Origin: Schistocerca nitens
Lineage: Eukaryota > Arthropoda > Insecta > Orthoptera > Acrididae
DNA length: 64,000 nt
Assembly: GCF_023898315.1 (NCBI RefSeq)
Contig: NC_064619.1
Span: 343,561,150 to 343,625,149 of the forward strand
Direction: 5' to 3'
The notes below the pieces were generated by a model, which searched no databases, was not told where the DNA came from, and saw nothing but the letters and a program-made list of their open reading frames with translations. Every line of letters starts with the position of its first letter. Position 1 is the first letter of the stretch. This document shows, one piece after another, positions 12,501 to 25,030 of the stretch. Made by a program: the position numbers and the translations under genes.

Positions 12501-15500
12501 AGGACGTTGAACAGTTTTGTACAGGCAGTGGTATCAATCACCTTACCAGTGCTCCATTTCAGCCTCAATTGAACAGAGGAGCTGAACAGTTTGTGTGTAT
12601 GTTCAAGCAACAGATGAGGGAACTAAGTGCAACCCACACATGGGAGCAAGCACTGCTGCTCTTCCTGACAATGTACCACTCCCAATCCTGCAGTGGTCCA
12701 TCATCTGCAGGGAGTTTCTATGTGACAGGTGCCACCACACACTGCTCCAGTTGCTGCACCCACCGCAGCACCCAGTACCCATACACTCTGCAGGTATTCC
12801 TTTGTGCCTAATGATTCTGTTCTTTTCATAGTTTTTGGTCACACCAGGAACTGGGAGACAGGAACGATTCTTCGCAAATTGGGCACTTTCTTATATTTAA
12901 TTCAAGGTCCTGTTGGTTTTCTGCACCACCATCAGAACCAGATTCGTACTCGTCAGTTGCGAGATTCGTCCACAGATTTCCTGTCCCCAGATTTTCATCC
13001 TACTGGGATCTTGCAGCCACCGTGGCCAGCCCTGGATGCCTCTTTGGCATTGCCTGCGGAACCGATGGACCATAACCTTCACCACCACAGCAGCTCAACT
13101 TCCTGGCACTTGTCCCGGTGCCCACTGTGGTGCCAATGTCGTCATCATCGCTGCCCTCTCTGTTTTTCAATGGACTGGTTCAGGAAGAGGGTGGGTGTCC
13201 TTCCGGGGTTATCCTAACCACATTCCCTTGGAGCGCAGGACGGACATCAGGGCTTGACTGGGGGCTTGATATTGGTCCCAGTTTTGGTTCCCAGCTCCTC
13301 AAGCCACCTGGCTTCCTGGAGCCTCCTCCACCCCCCGCCCCCTCCCACTGTCATAATATGGCTCCCTAAATGACAATAATACAGTTTTTTTTGGGGGGGG
13401 GGGGGATGTGCATTCATAACGAATTGACTGCACACCGACCAGTGCAGTGCCATGCCGTGAAACAGTATCAAGAAGGCACTGACTCGCATACCAGTGGGAA
13501 GACCAGGCAGTGCCCCACCTCCAGGAATTCAGAGTTTGGCGCCTCCTGTCAATGCTGACTTAATCAGCTGCCCATCGCTGGTTGGCTTCAGTTCGGTCGC
13601 AGACCTCGAGAGCATCAGGAACATGTATTCTGTGAGTCGTAATAAAGAGTAAATATAATTACACATGATGGCCACCTCATAACAAGAAGTTAAGTTATGT
13701 TTCTTTCCTTTTCAGAAATAAAGAGTTCTTTAAACTATATGTAGAAATCATTTTGGATTCATGGCATTGGCCATTGCAACTTATCTCCTTCCTTGTTTGT
13801 GTCAGTGTTGAGGCTCACAGCAGCTGACACAACTATCTCTGTCTTGCATATAACCTTGTCTTTCTCCTCTAAGTTCTCAGGTTTTCAAATCTCATCTGGT
13901 GCCATCCTCAACAATCACTCTTTCCTTCTCATCGTATCTGGTAAGTCTCCCTTGACCCAGGTTTCTGGGTGACTTTTCTGAACTCTACCCCTTTTCCTAG
14001 ACCTCTCCAGTCCTTTTCCTTCACCCGTCTTCCTTCCCACTCAACTCTCCTGCCAGAAGGAGGAGCCACTAGTTCTGAAAACTTGTATATGTAAAATCTT
14101 TTTCTGTATCTGTATTCTCCTGCTGCTGCTTGGTGAGCAGATTTTTTACCTAACCAATTACATTATGACCTATTAGCCGATAGTTCATCAATATTCACTA
14201 CTATCAGCACTTGTCTTCTTTGGAATTAGAGTTATTACATTCCCCTTGAAGTCTAAGGGTATTTTTACTGTCATAAATCTTGCACACCAGGCAACTTTGT
14301 AAACAGAAATACAGTAATGAAGCACCAAAAAAATAAGACTGTCAATAGTGGTGTTTAATCCACTGAAGAAGTAAAAAGAAAAGGAGGTCCAGAATACATG
14401 GATGATGAATTTTTTTCATGGTTACACAAAATGCATGTAATCAGACATTATTTAGAAAATAAATATCCATGCAGGACAGGAAGAAGAAGAAAACAAAAAA
14501 AAAAAATTCTTCAGTAACTAGAAACTATACCACAGAAACTGTTCATAATAATGTATGGACTACAGGTCAAAACAATGGTGTTTTATTTGTATAGTTGTAT
14601 TTTCTTGTCAGTTTACTTTCTGTTGTTTTATTCTATTTTTTAGCTTCCTGAGGGTCCCTGACTGTAGGTATTATTAAGAATATATTACTATTGTGTTTTA
14701 TGAGGGTTAAAACATCATTTGACAAAAGAAATGTTTGGTCATTATAACTTACTGACAGCACTTTTTGCGAAAAGGGCCTCTAAATGTTAACCAGAATCAT
14801 TATTGTTAGCGTTAAATACATAGGTTAAAATATCAAGTGCCATGGAACAGTGGCAGACAAAGAGAGGTGCATAGTGGGCCGTGGTCCCAAATAAGGCCAA
14901 AACATGATCAGTAAGTAAGAGGCATATTGGAGTTCGAGATTCCATATGTATACAAAACAAATGTTGGGAAAGACAACAGAGGACACATCAAATGATATTC
15001 AACAATAGCTAGAAAAAGATGGGCTGGATATTGGTGCTCAAGGTTATTACAATGCCACATCAGTGTCAAGTGTACATGGAGGAGTACAACGAAAAATTTG
15101 AGAAGTCAATCTGTTCAGTCTCTGAGCTAATCATTCCTTAACTATTTTTTTGGTTCATGCTTTCTCGTGTGTTCCCTCTAGTGTCATCTGTTTTGAGACT
15201 GTAGAGAAGGTATATTCATTCATTCTCACCTTCTTCATACATATGGGAATTACTTGTAGAAAAAGCAGAAACAGTTTGAAACAGTTGTCTGATATTTGCT
15301 GGAGTACTCATTACAATTCAGTTAAAGTCATAAAAGAAAATGTGGAAACAATGTTGAGCACTTTGGAAGATATGCAACATCCATCTTAGGCAAATCTTGA
15401 CACTAGACTTGCAGCAAGCTTGCTCCTGCCAGCAATGTGTGATTTTACAGTTTTGACCTACAGCAACTTTTGCCTCACGATATTGGAGGAACATAAATTT

Positions 15501-18500
15501 ATGTCCAACAATATCCACAGTCTCCAAGAATGACTTCAAGTAAAGGACTCACCAAATTAAAAACCTTAAGGAGGTTTTAGTGATGGAACGAACTACAGTT
15601 ATAGACAATGCTGTTAGAGCTTTAACATATTAAAAATAATAGCAAACCAGTTACAAAATCAGGTTTATTAAACCCTGACAATGGTTATGACAGTTTTAAA
15701 ACTGTATTCTTCAGAAGATGTAGGACCTGTTAATGAGGTTACAACATTGTTTATAGAACAAAGATAGTACCATTACAACAAGCAAAATTCCAGGAAATAT
15801 TACAATAAAAAAAGCATATTTAACATAAAATCACATTACCTTTAATCAAAGTGGGAGTCGTTGTTTATGTCTAGTACATGTTATCCACTTAATCACCTTG
15901 TAAATACATTATATAAAAGTAGTAGCTATCTGCTGAAGGGTTTTGTCTTAAAACTTCTAATTTTTAAAAAAAAAATCACATATTTGATGCAGGATACAAC
16001 AATATCTATTATGTCACTCGAAAGAATTGTATAAAACTGACATTAAATATAAAATGTGGCATCATATCTTATAGAGCATCAATATGTCACATTCAGAGCT
16101 AGCAACATGTGCCAACTGGCTGAAGAGTGGAGGTACTAGACTTAAATTACCTCAGGAAGGTGGCTATCCTGCACATCCCATATGTGTGTGTAGCTGCAGT
16201 GAGCAGCGTGTGTAACTTCTCTAGTACATATCATTAACATAATTAACATATTCACCAAACAGTTGAAAAGAGAAAGAGGAGAGGGGGTAAATGGAGTGTT
16301 ACTGAAGTCAAATGGCTTATAAAAGGCCCACAGGCTCAGGTAAACATAGCAGACTCTTTACAAAACATGCAAACTGCACAAGAAGTACTAGTGCTTGAAT
16401 ACACAACCATATAAGGATCATGCTAATGGGAGTGATCTACTGATAAAGTGTGCTTTATGAAGAAATGTGCAAGGAGGGGGTAGTTATAAAATAACCAGAA
16501 AAATAGTAAATGAAGCCTCACTAACCAGTGTATATGCCTAGAAATCATGATGATGTAAACAGAATAAAAACTAAAACATAAAAGGGGAGGGAATAAGTGT
16601 AAAATGGTACACTACTAAAATATTGAACATCAACCAACTGTGGATGACAAAGTACATTGTAAAATAACAAGAGACATATTCTTACTGAACACAGAATTTT
16701 GAGGAAAACAAACACTATGTGAAGCCCAGCACCGAGCAGTCAATTTGGCCACTTGGCCAGAAGTAGATGCTTAAATCCTTCCAGGAACTGTCTGACATGG
16801 TCAGATTCCCTGGGACTAAATGTGGATAAGAATTTAAGCTAGAATACACATATTGATTTCCTATCAAATTAAAATATGCAGTTTTTTCATTTGCAATGCA
16901 AATACTAGCAAATTCCACTGACTTGAGTACACAAAATATTGCTTATCATAGTTATTTTGAATCTGTCATTAGATAGGGGATAATTTTCTGGGGAAGTTCA
17001 GTTCAAATAGTGTATCTTGAATACTAAAACTGCAAAAGAAAATTGTCCAATAGATGTCTACTGCACAGCAAACAGAGTCTTGTTGCCCATTATTTCATAA
17101 ACTACAAATCCTAACTGTTACCTCCATATAAATTTACGAAATTGTAATCTTCCATCAGTCTGGTCCCTTTAATCCCACAAACCAACCAATCTTCCTACAC
17201 AGCAGACAAAAATTATTCGAGGAGAAATGTTTTAATCATATGTATAACATAAGAAACAAAAATAATTTTATGCTACCCAGCCACCAGTTGAAATTATATG
17301 CACAGACTCCATAGTATATGCGGATAACAATATATAATAAGTTAATTGGCAAGAACATATTTAATGTGAACCCAGAAATTTTAAAAATGACGCTATAGCA
17401 GATTCTGTGGGAGAAATTCTACTATTCAATAGAAAGATTCATAGAGGGCGAAATGATAATTTGAGGAAAGGGTAATTAAGTGTTATGTTTTATTGTATGT
17501 GTATGTAACAAACTTATATTATTATTATGATGCCACTTGTTAACATCAGCTGTTATTTGTTTATGGTGAAATTTTACTGCAATTTGACTTGTTTTCTGTA
17601 CCTGAATCAAATGATGTACGTTATGAGACAAATAAATCCACTATTCACAATTCTACTTGCATGTTGAAGCTGATCATTTAAACTGTTTTTCTCCAAGCAT
17701 TTGAAAATTTCAAGCTCTTCCCATAAATCTAATGTATGCCCTTTTACTTCTTTGTCTAAGATTCTGGTATCCTATAAATCCTTCAGAGTATGACCAGCAA
17801 TAAATTAATATTCTGTGAAGATGGAATTGTGTACAGTACTACCTTTCTCTCTCAATAGACTTGATTGCTATACCAGTTTGTCCAATGTAGTAACTGGGAC
17901 AATTACTGCAGATCAGAATTTAAGAATGGATCCCCAACATTTTTGATAGTATGCACAAGATGTTTCTTTAAGTTATTATTAGTAGAGAAAGTTTATATTT
18001 ATTCACCAGAAAGTGTTTAATCCCATAGGACACATTGCCGAAAAATGTGATGGAAATGTATTTATTATTGTCTTCTTTACTGTAAGTGGATCTGTTACCT
18101 TTTGGTAGTTTTGCCACTGATGACATGATCTATTACATCTTGTTTGTATCCACTTCTAGTAGCAATGGATTTCATTACATTAATTTCATTTTGTAAGTTA
18201 CTAGGAGACAGGAGTGTCTTTATGGCACAATCAAAAATGGAATGAAGAAATGCTAATTTGTGTCCTTGTGGATGAGAAGAATCATCTGGGATAATACTAT
18301 TCAAGTACATTGGCTCATGTCTGCAGTTCGTAGTCTAGTGGCTAGCATTTCTGCCTCTGAATCACAGGGTCCAGGGTTTGATTTCCAGCCACACTGGGAT
18401 TTTTCTCTGCCTAGGGACTGGGTGTATTGTCCTCATCATTTCGTCATCATTCATGAAAGTGGCTAGATTCAACTGCGTAAAGATTGGGACTTTGTACGGG

Positions 18501-21500
18501 CACTGATGACCATGCAGTTGAGTGCCTCACAAATCAAACATTATCATTACATTGGCTTATGGGGAACAGGGGAACATTAAAGCTGATGCTGTTATCTACT
18601 ATAGGTATTTTAAGATTGAGGAAGTTTAGCTCCCTGCTTTCATTCTGAATATCTTTTGTGAGGCATATTTCCTTTTGAAACTATTAAATGTGCTGATGAG
18701 ACTATTAAATGTGCTGAACGACTGTTCTAATTCTTGGTCATTGCCATCAAAGGCAATAATTACACATCTACATAATGAGCATAAAATTGTATTTTTCTTT
18801 GTTATTCTGAGCTAGAATTGAAGAAAACACTTTCCAGAGAATTCATGAAAATGTCAGCTAGGCGAGAAAGCTACACATTGCTATGCCATATGATTGTATG
18901 TAAAATTTTACCATTGAATGTGAAATAACATATTTAAGTACCACCTGTAACAAATTAATAATCTCGGTGATTTGTACCTCAGTTAATTTTTTATACTGTA
19001 ATAAATTCTTCTTAACGATGTTGAGAGTCAAATCAGTAGGTACATTAGTGTAAAGACTTATTATGTCAAATGAGATCAACCTAGTATCAAGCATACATTT
19101 TATTGTTTTTATATTGTTGACTAAGGCAGCCCTACTGAAAAATTGCATTAGAAAATAAATGAGTAATGAAGCTGCCTAACTTAACTATTGTGTGCACTCC
19201 CTATACCATTGACTAAAGGACAGATCAGGTGGTTTTGTTTATGTAACTTACACTGACTCCTAAGAACTGGTGGCTTCGGGTGGGGTTGGAGGCGACCTCA
19301 ACAATGCAGTTTTCCTCAAAAAACTTTACAATTTTATCTATGTATTCTTTTACATAGGCTATAAAAGTAGAGTTTTCTTTGTCAGATTTAGTTATGAAAG
19401 CATCATTTTCTTTCCAGTTGTGATTAATAATATTAAGTCAGTTTTTGAGCTTTTTTACAAAAGTTGGCTCTTAACACAATTTATTTTTCTATAATATTAT
19501 TACACTCATGTGCCATCTCGGCTTGTCTGACCTTTTCAAATAACAGACAAATCATTAAGTTCGGGGCAACATTGCATGTGAAACCTTTTCGTAACATTAC
19601 ATGGGGTACCAAAAACAAAACAAAAAAATGGAATAACATAGCTGTGGGTGGAGCTTGTGTAGTATGCATTTCGGCTGCTAAAAGTGTATAGCACATCTCA
19701 TTGCCAGCCCAGTGGTGCCTATGTTGTTGACCTCACTTGTTCTGTTCTTTTGCAGTGATTGGTTTTGCTAGCACTGTTTTGTTCTTGTTTCATTTTTTAC
19801 TACTGGGAGTTTAAGTGAACAACGTGCAGCAGTGAAATTTTGTTTTCTACTTACTAAAAACGCTGCTGATACTGTTTTGATGTTGAAAACAGCTTACCAA
19901 GATGATGCTATGGGAAAAACTCAAGTGTACGAGTGGTTTGCTCGATTTAAAAATGGCAACATGTCGATAATGACAAACCTCATTCTGGACATCCATCAAC
20001 TGCCCAAATCGACAAAAATTCATTTGGGGTTTGTTCCCCCAGGTCAGACCATCATCTAACATTTTTTTGGAGGTTTTAAGAAGATGGAAGCACTGCTCGG
20101 AAAAATGTATTACTTCTAATGGAGAGTATTTTGAAGGAGATAAGGTTGCTTTGTAAACAATTTGAAAATTTATAGCTTTTAAAAAATAATTTTTTTTTAC
20201 CCCCTAGTATATTTTCCTCTTGAGTGAAAATGATTTCAGTCTTATTCAATATTCTGTCAAAAAAAGTATGCTTAGTGTTAGTATCTGTAGTAATTGTTAT
20301 GTTGTTATTAACCTATGCCCTACTTTAAATTTTAACAATTTCTGTTTATGTCTTGCCATAATTTCAGATGTACTATTATAAAAACCACTCGATCCAGCCT
20401 TTAGTCAACAGTATAGCAAGTGCACACCACAGTTTAGCTAGGTGGCTTCATTACAAAATCAATGACTGTTTCATTTTCAAATGCAACTTCAGAATTTTGC
20501 CGAATTAATCAACAAAATAAAAACAATAAAATGTACTCCAGACGCTAAGTTGGTCTCATTTGACATAGTCTTTGTGCTAATGTATCTACTGATTTGACAT
20601 TATTAAGAAGAATTTATTACAGTATAAAAAATTAATTGACACACAAATCACTGGCCGTATTTATTTGTTACAGGTGGTACTTGTGAGTTAATGAGCATTT
20701 TGCTCTCATTTTAAATATATGGCCCAAAGAGTCAGTCTACAGGAATTGTGAAACGAACCCGTCATCCAGGACCATGTGCCACAAAGGGTGCAGATTCACC
20801 ATGAAATGGGGAAATTCACCAGCGTCTATTGTCTATTGAGGCCTAAGCACTGTAGTGTGTGAGTGAGAGAGACGAGAACCTACGTCTTAGGGAAATCCAG
20901 TAGAAGGCTTTTGTAGCCCGAGATACATAGCAGTGTTAAATATGGTGGACATAAGAGCAGCCATAAAGGGAAACATTTATGGAAACTGTTTAATTCTGTA
21001 GTAATGCAGGGAATCAAGCCACAGTAATTTTAATCTGCCATCCTCCATAAATTTTTGTGGTGATCCCAATAAAACATGAATATTGATCATATCTATGAAA
21101 GTTTAGGATTTACTGTTAAAGTGAAATTAACAAGTTTTGTAAAAAAGACCTGAATGCTAAAATCTGAACGCTTTGGTCAATCTTAACAATTGATATTTCA
21201 TATAGAAGCTCATCATTAAAATGACAGACTAACTCTGTAACTTTATTTGTTTAAAAGATGTAGTAAATTTAGTTTATCAGTATTTACAGTTAAGCATCAG
21301 ATCATCATTTTGTCCACCCAAAACACGTTGAATGATGACAGCATGGCACCTTATTGACTCATTATGCAACAGAATATTCATTGTAAAGTTTAGTGCATAA
21401 TAGTTACTTTTGTTTTTTATTTATTTATCTGAAAGCACATTGGTGCAAAGCTACTGGCCATGGGAGTCAAAGCTAAGAAGGAAATTGTATTGGTTTTATG

Positions 21501-24500
21501 TAAAGAATTTAACATTATTACGTAATGGATATTATTGTTCCTTTATTTAGAACATGAAAGTGGTCAATCTTTGATTATTTAAATATGTTAAAATGTAAAA
21601 TAATGTAGAATAAGCTGTAGCCAATCAGATGGACAGCTACATGAAAGGGAACTGTCATAGTCAGTTGAGTGAGGATATTCGGCGGGTGGGAAACATGGCC
21701 GGGGACGGACAGAGGGCAGTTCTTGTCTAGACACCAAAGAGTACAGTTCGGCTGGAGACACCAAAGGGTACAGCTTGGATTGAGATGCAAAAGCGGAGAG
21801 TCAGTCTTTAGGCAGCTAGGAAGTGAGACGACTTAGAAAATTTCGCATTGTGTGGTATCGTGGGACTTAGTCTCTGAGCAGTGAGCAGCCATGTGCCTGG
21901 TGTGAACTCTAACTTTTCGCATAGTTAACAAGGTGAACTATCAAACTTGTAATTTGCGATGAGATTGTGATGGTAGCAGGGATAAAATACAGGGAGCAAA
22001 AGGCAATTTAAAACTTGTACAGAAATCAGATGGCAGTTAAAAGAATCAAGAGATTGTGAACTGTGTCAAATGGATATGCACTCGAGTGTAATAGTAATTC
22101 TAAGTACGACCACTTTTGGTATTAGTTTGCTTTGTGAATAAACATTATTCTAACCAAATCACAACTGTGTGGGCTACATCATTTATGGGTTGTTAATTTA
22201 GTTCCCGATATTATTATTATTACTGTTATTATATGTTAACTTTTGTATTTCACAAACTTGCCATCAGCCAGACAATTTAACCTACAGGTCACAAGTGTCT
22301 AATTTAGGGCATGTAATGCAACACTTGCGGTTCAGCCCCTAGACAAGTTTGAGCCATTCGATGAAGAGGAACCACATGTGAGCCCAAACATCTTTAGGGA
22401 GATTAGCTCGCAATTGGGGGCTCATCCAGGATAGGAACTTGGAAAGTGTTAGTTGAGGGATAAGAATCTTGCAAAGTGTTAGAACAGGATTGGATTTTGG
22501 AAAGTGTTAGTTGCAGAATATGAACTCTGGGAAGTTTAGAATCGGATTTGAATTCTGCAAAGTGTTTCCAAAAGTGTTATATGAATTTCAATAGGTAGGA
22601 CCTCTCGCGAAAGTTAAATGTGAGATCAGTTCAGGACTGAATATTAGTTTTCTTTAATAGTTGTGAAATTACAATTGTAATTCTCACAGTTAACGACATT
22701 CTGCAGTGTGTATTACAATTACTGCATTATAAATACTCTATTTTTTTTGGCATCCATTATTTCAGTGTTTTTTTTTTACTGAATGTAAATACAGATACAG
22801 AAATTTCTAAGATGACCAGGGGCCTCTAATGGGCTTAGTCCGCTGCTGTTATGGAAAGATGTGCTTAATAGTAGTACACATCCTACTAAAATATACTTTT
22901 ATATTAGAATCAGATTGTTATTCAAATATATGAGAAGTAAATATTTAAACTGTCTTGTCTGAAATAACTGCTTTGTTCTGTGAGCTTTCACTTGGCGTTA
23001 TGAGGACACCAATTTTATATACATGTGGCTAGATTCTAAGCTTAGGAGTCCTTGGGCTCATGATTATGCACTTTTTCTTTTACAAATCATTAAATATGAA
23101 GCAACATTTGTTAAGTAATTCTTTAATTCTGTATTAATATTTTCCTTTGGGGTCCATGGAATTTTTAAATATTTGATTATCTTTAAAGAATTTTTCAGCT
23201 TTTTCTACATAATCTTCTTTAGTAATGATAACAGGTGTGAAAATTACTGAACCATCAGTTTAATAAGTCATGTTTGCAAAACACTAATATGAATTCCTTA
23301 CAGAAGAGTAGAAAAACTGTAGAAGCCAACCTCAGGGAAGATTGGTTTGGATGCCAGAGAAATGTAGAAACTCTTGAGGCAATACTGACCTTACGATTTA
23401 TCTTAGAAGATAGGTTAAGGAAAGGCTATGGCATTTGTAGACGTGGAGAATGCTGACTGGACTACTTTCATTCACTGGACTACTCTCTTTGAAATTCTGA
23501 AGGTAGCAGGGATAAAATACAGGGAGCAAAAGGCTATTTACAACTTGTACAGAAATCAGATGGCAGTTAAAAGAATCAAGAGGCATGAAAGGGAAGCAGT
23601 GGTTAAGAAAGGAGTGAGACAGAACTGTAGCCAGTTCCTGATTTTGTTCAATCTGTACACTGAGCAAGCAGTAAAGGAAACCAAAGAAAAGTTTGGAGTA
23701 GGAGTTAAAGATCAGGCAGAAGAAATAAAAACTTTGAAATTTGCCAGTGACGATATAGTTCTGTCAGAGAAGCAAAGGACTTAGAAGAGTAGTTAAAGGA
23801 AATGGAGACTGTCTTGAAAGGAGAATATAAGATGAACATCAACAAAAGCAAAACAAGGATAATGGAATGGAGTCAGTTTAAACCAGGTGATGCTAAGGGA
23901 ATCAGATTAGGAAAAGAGACACTTAAAGTAGTAGATGAATTTTGCTATTTAGGTAGCAAACTGGCTGATGATGGCCGAGGTAGAGGGCATATGTAATGTA
24001 GACTGGCATTGGCAAGAAAAAGCATTTCTGAAGAAGAGAAATTTGTTAACATCAAATATAGATTTAACTGTTAGGAAGTTTTTTCTAAAGATATTTGTCT
24101 GGAGTGTAGCCATGTATGGAATGAAACATGGACAATAAACAGTTTAGATAAAAAGAGAATAGAAGCTTTCAGAATGGGACGCTACAGAAGAATGCTGAAG
24201 ATTGGATGGATCAATCACATAACTAATGAGGAAGTACTCAATAGAATTGGGGAGACAAGAAATTTGTAGTACAACTTGACCAAGAGAAGGGATAGGTTAA
24301 TAGGACACATTGTGAGACATCAAGGGATCACCAATTTAGTACTGGAGGGAAGTATAATGGTAAAAATTTTAGAGGGAGACCAAGGGATGAATACAGTAAG
24401 CAGATTCAGAAAGAGGTAGGTTGCAGTAGTTATTCAGAGATGAAAAGACTCGCACAGGCTAGAGTAGCATGGAGATCTGCATCAAACTAGTCTTCGGACT

Positions 24501-24982
24501 GAAGACAAGAACAGCATATAGTACATGTTGAACAGATATTGAATATTTGGATGAAAGTTCAGGTGGGCATGTTTAAACATCCATAGCACACAGGCACGTG
24601 AGCAGCAACCCATCGTCCCTCAAGGCCTGACCAGTGGTTCAGTTAAAAATGTCTGTAGCACTGTGGCCGCAACAGTGGATTCAAACATGTCTGAAGCACC
24701 TGGGTGATGGTGAAGCAATGGATGTTAGAATGTAAGAAACAATACAAAGGTTAAGTTGTTTCAACCAAGTATCTGATCTCATTTCTGAATAATTGAATAA
24801 TATACTTAGGTAAGAGTTTGTAACTAATAAACTTTCTTCATCTTACCTATCTTTTCATAGTGAACTTCCTCTTCCTCTTCATCGGTGTTCCTTTGGAATA
24901 GAAAGGCCGCACCAAGAGCTGCACAAAGAGAAATGGAAACACTTGTTATGATGTACAACAACAAAGAGCTCTTTGTGCAGCT

Positions 24983-25030
<48 letters not shown>

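Larger units (their letters stand above)
7777..13830 (+). mobile_element. LTR retrotransposon fossil, Ty3/Gypsy-like
   Basis: Two related terminal repeats flank an internal region with a pol order of reverse transcriptase (about 10430-11100), RNase H (about 11400-11740) and integrase core (about 12240-12700). A gag-like region lies near 9100-9900. RT before integrase indicates Ty3/Gypsy-type order. It is clearly old and broken, with many interruptions, and contains two later insertions: an RTE piece in the left LTR and a 53-bp LINE end in the internal region. It lies in the host gene's 21.3-kb intron. Confidence 0.85.
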
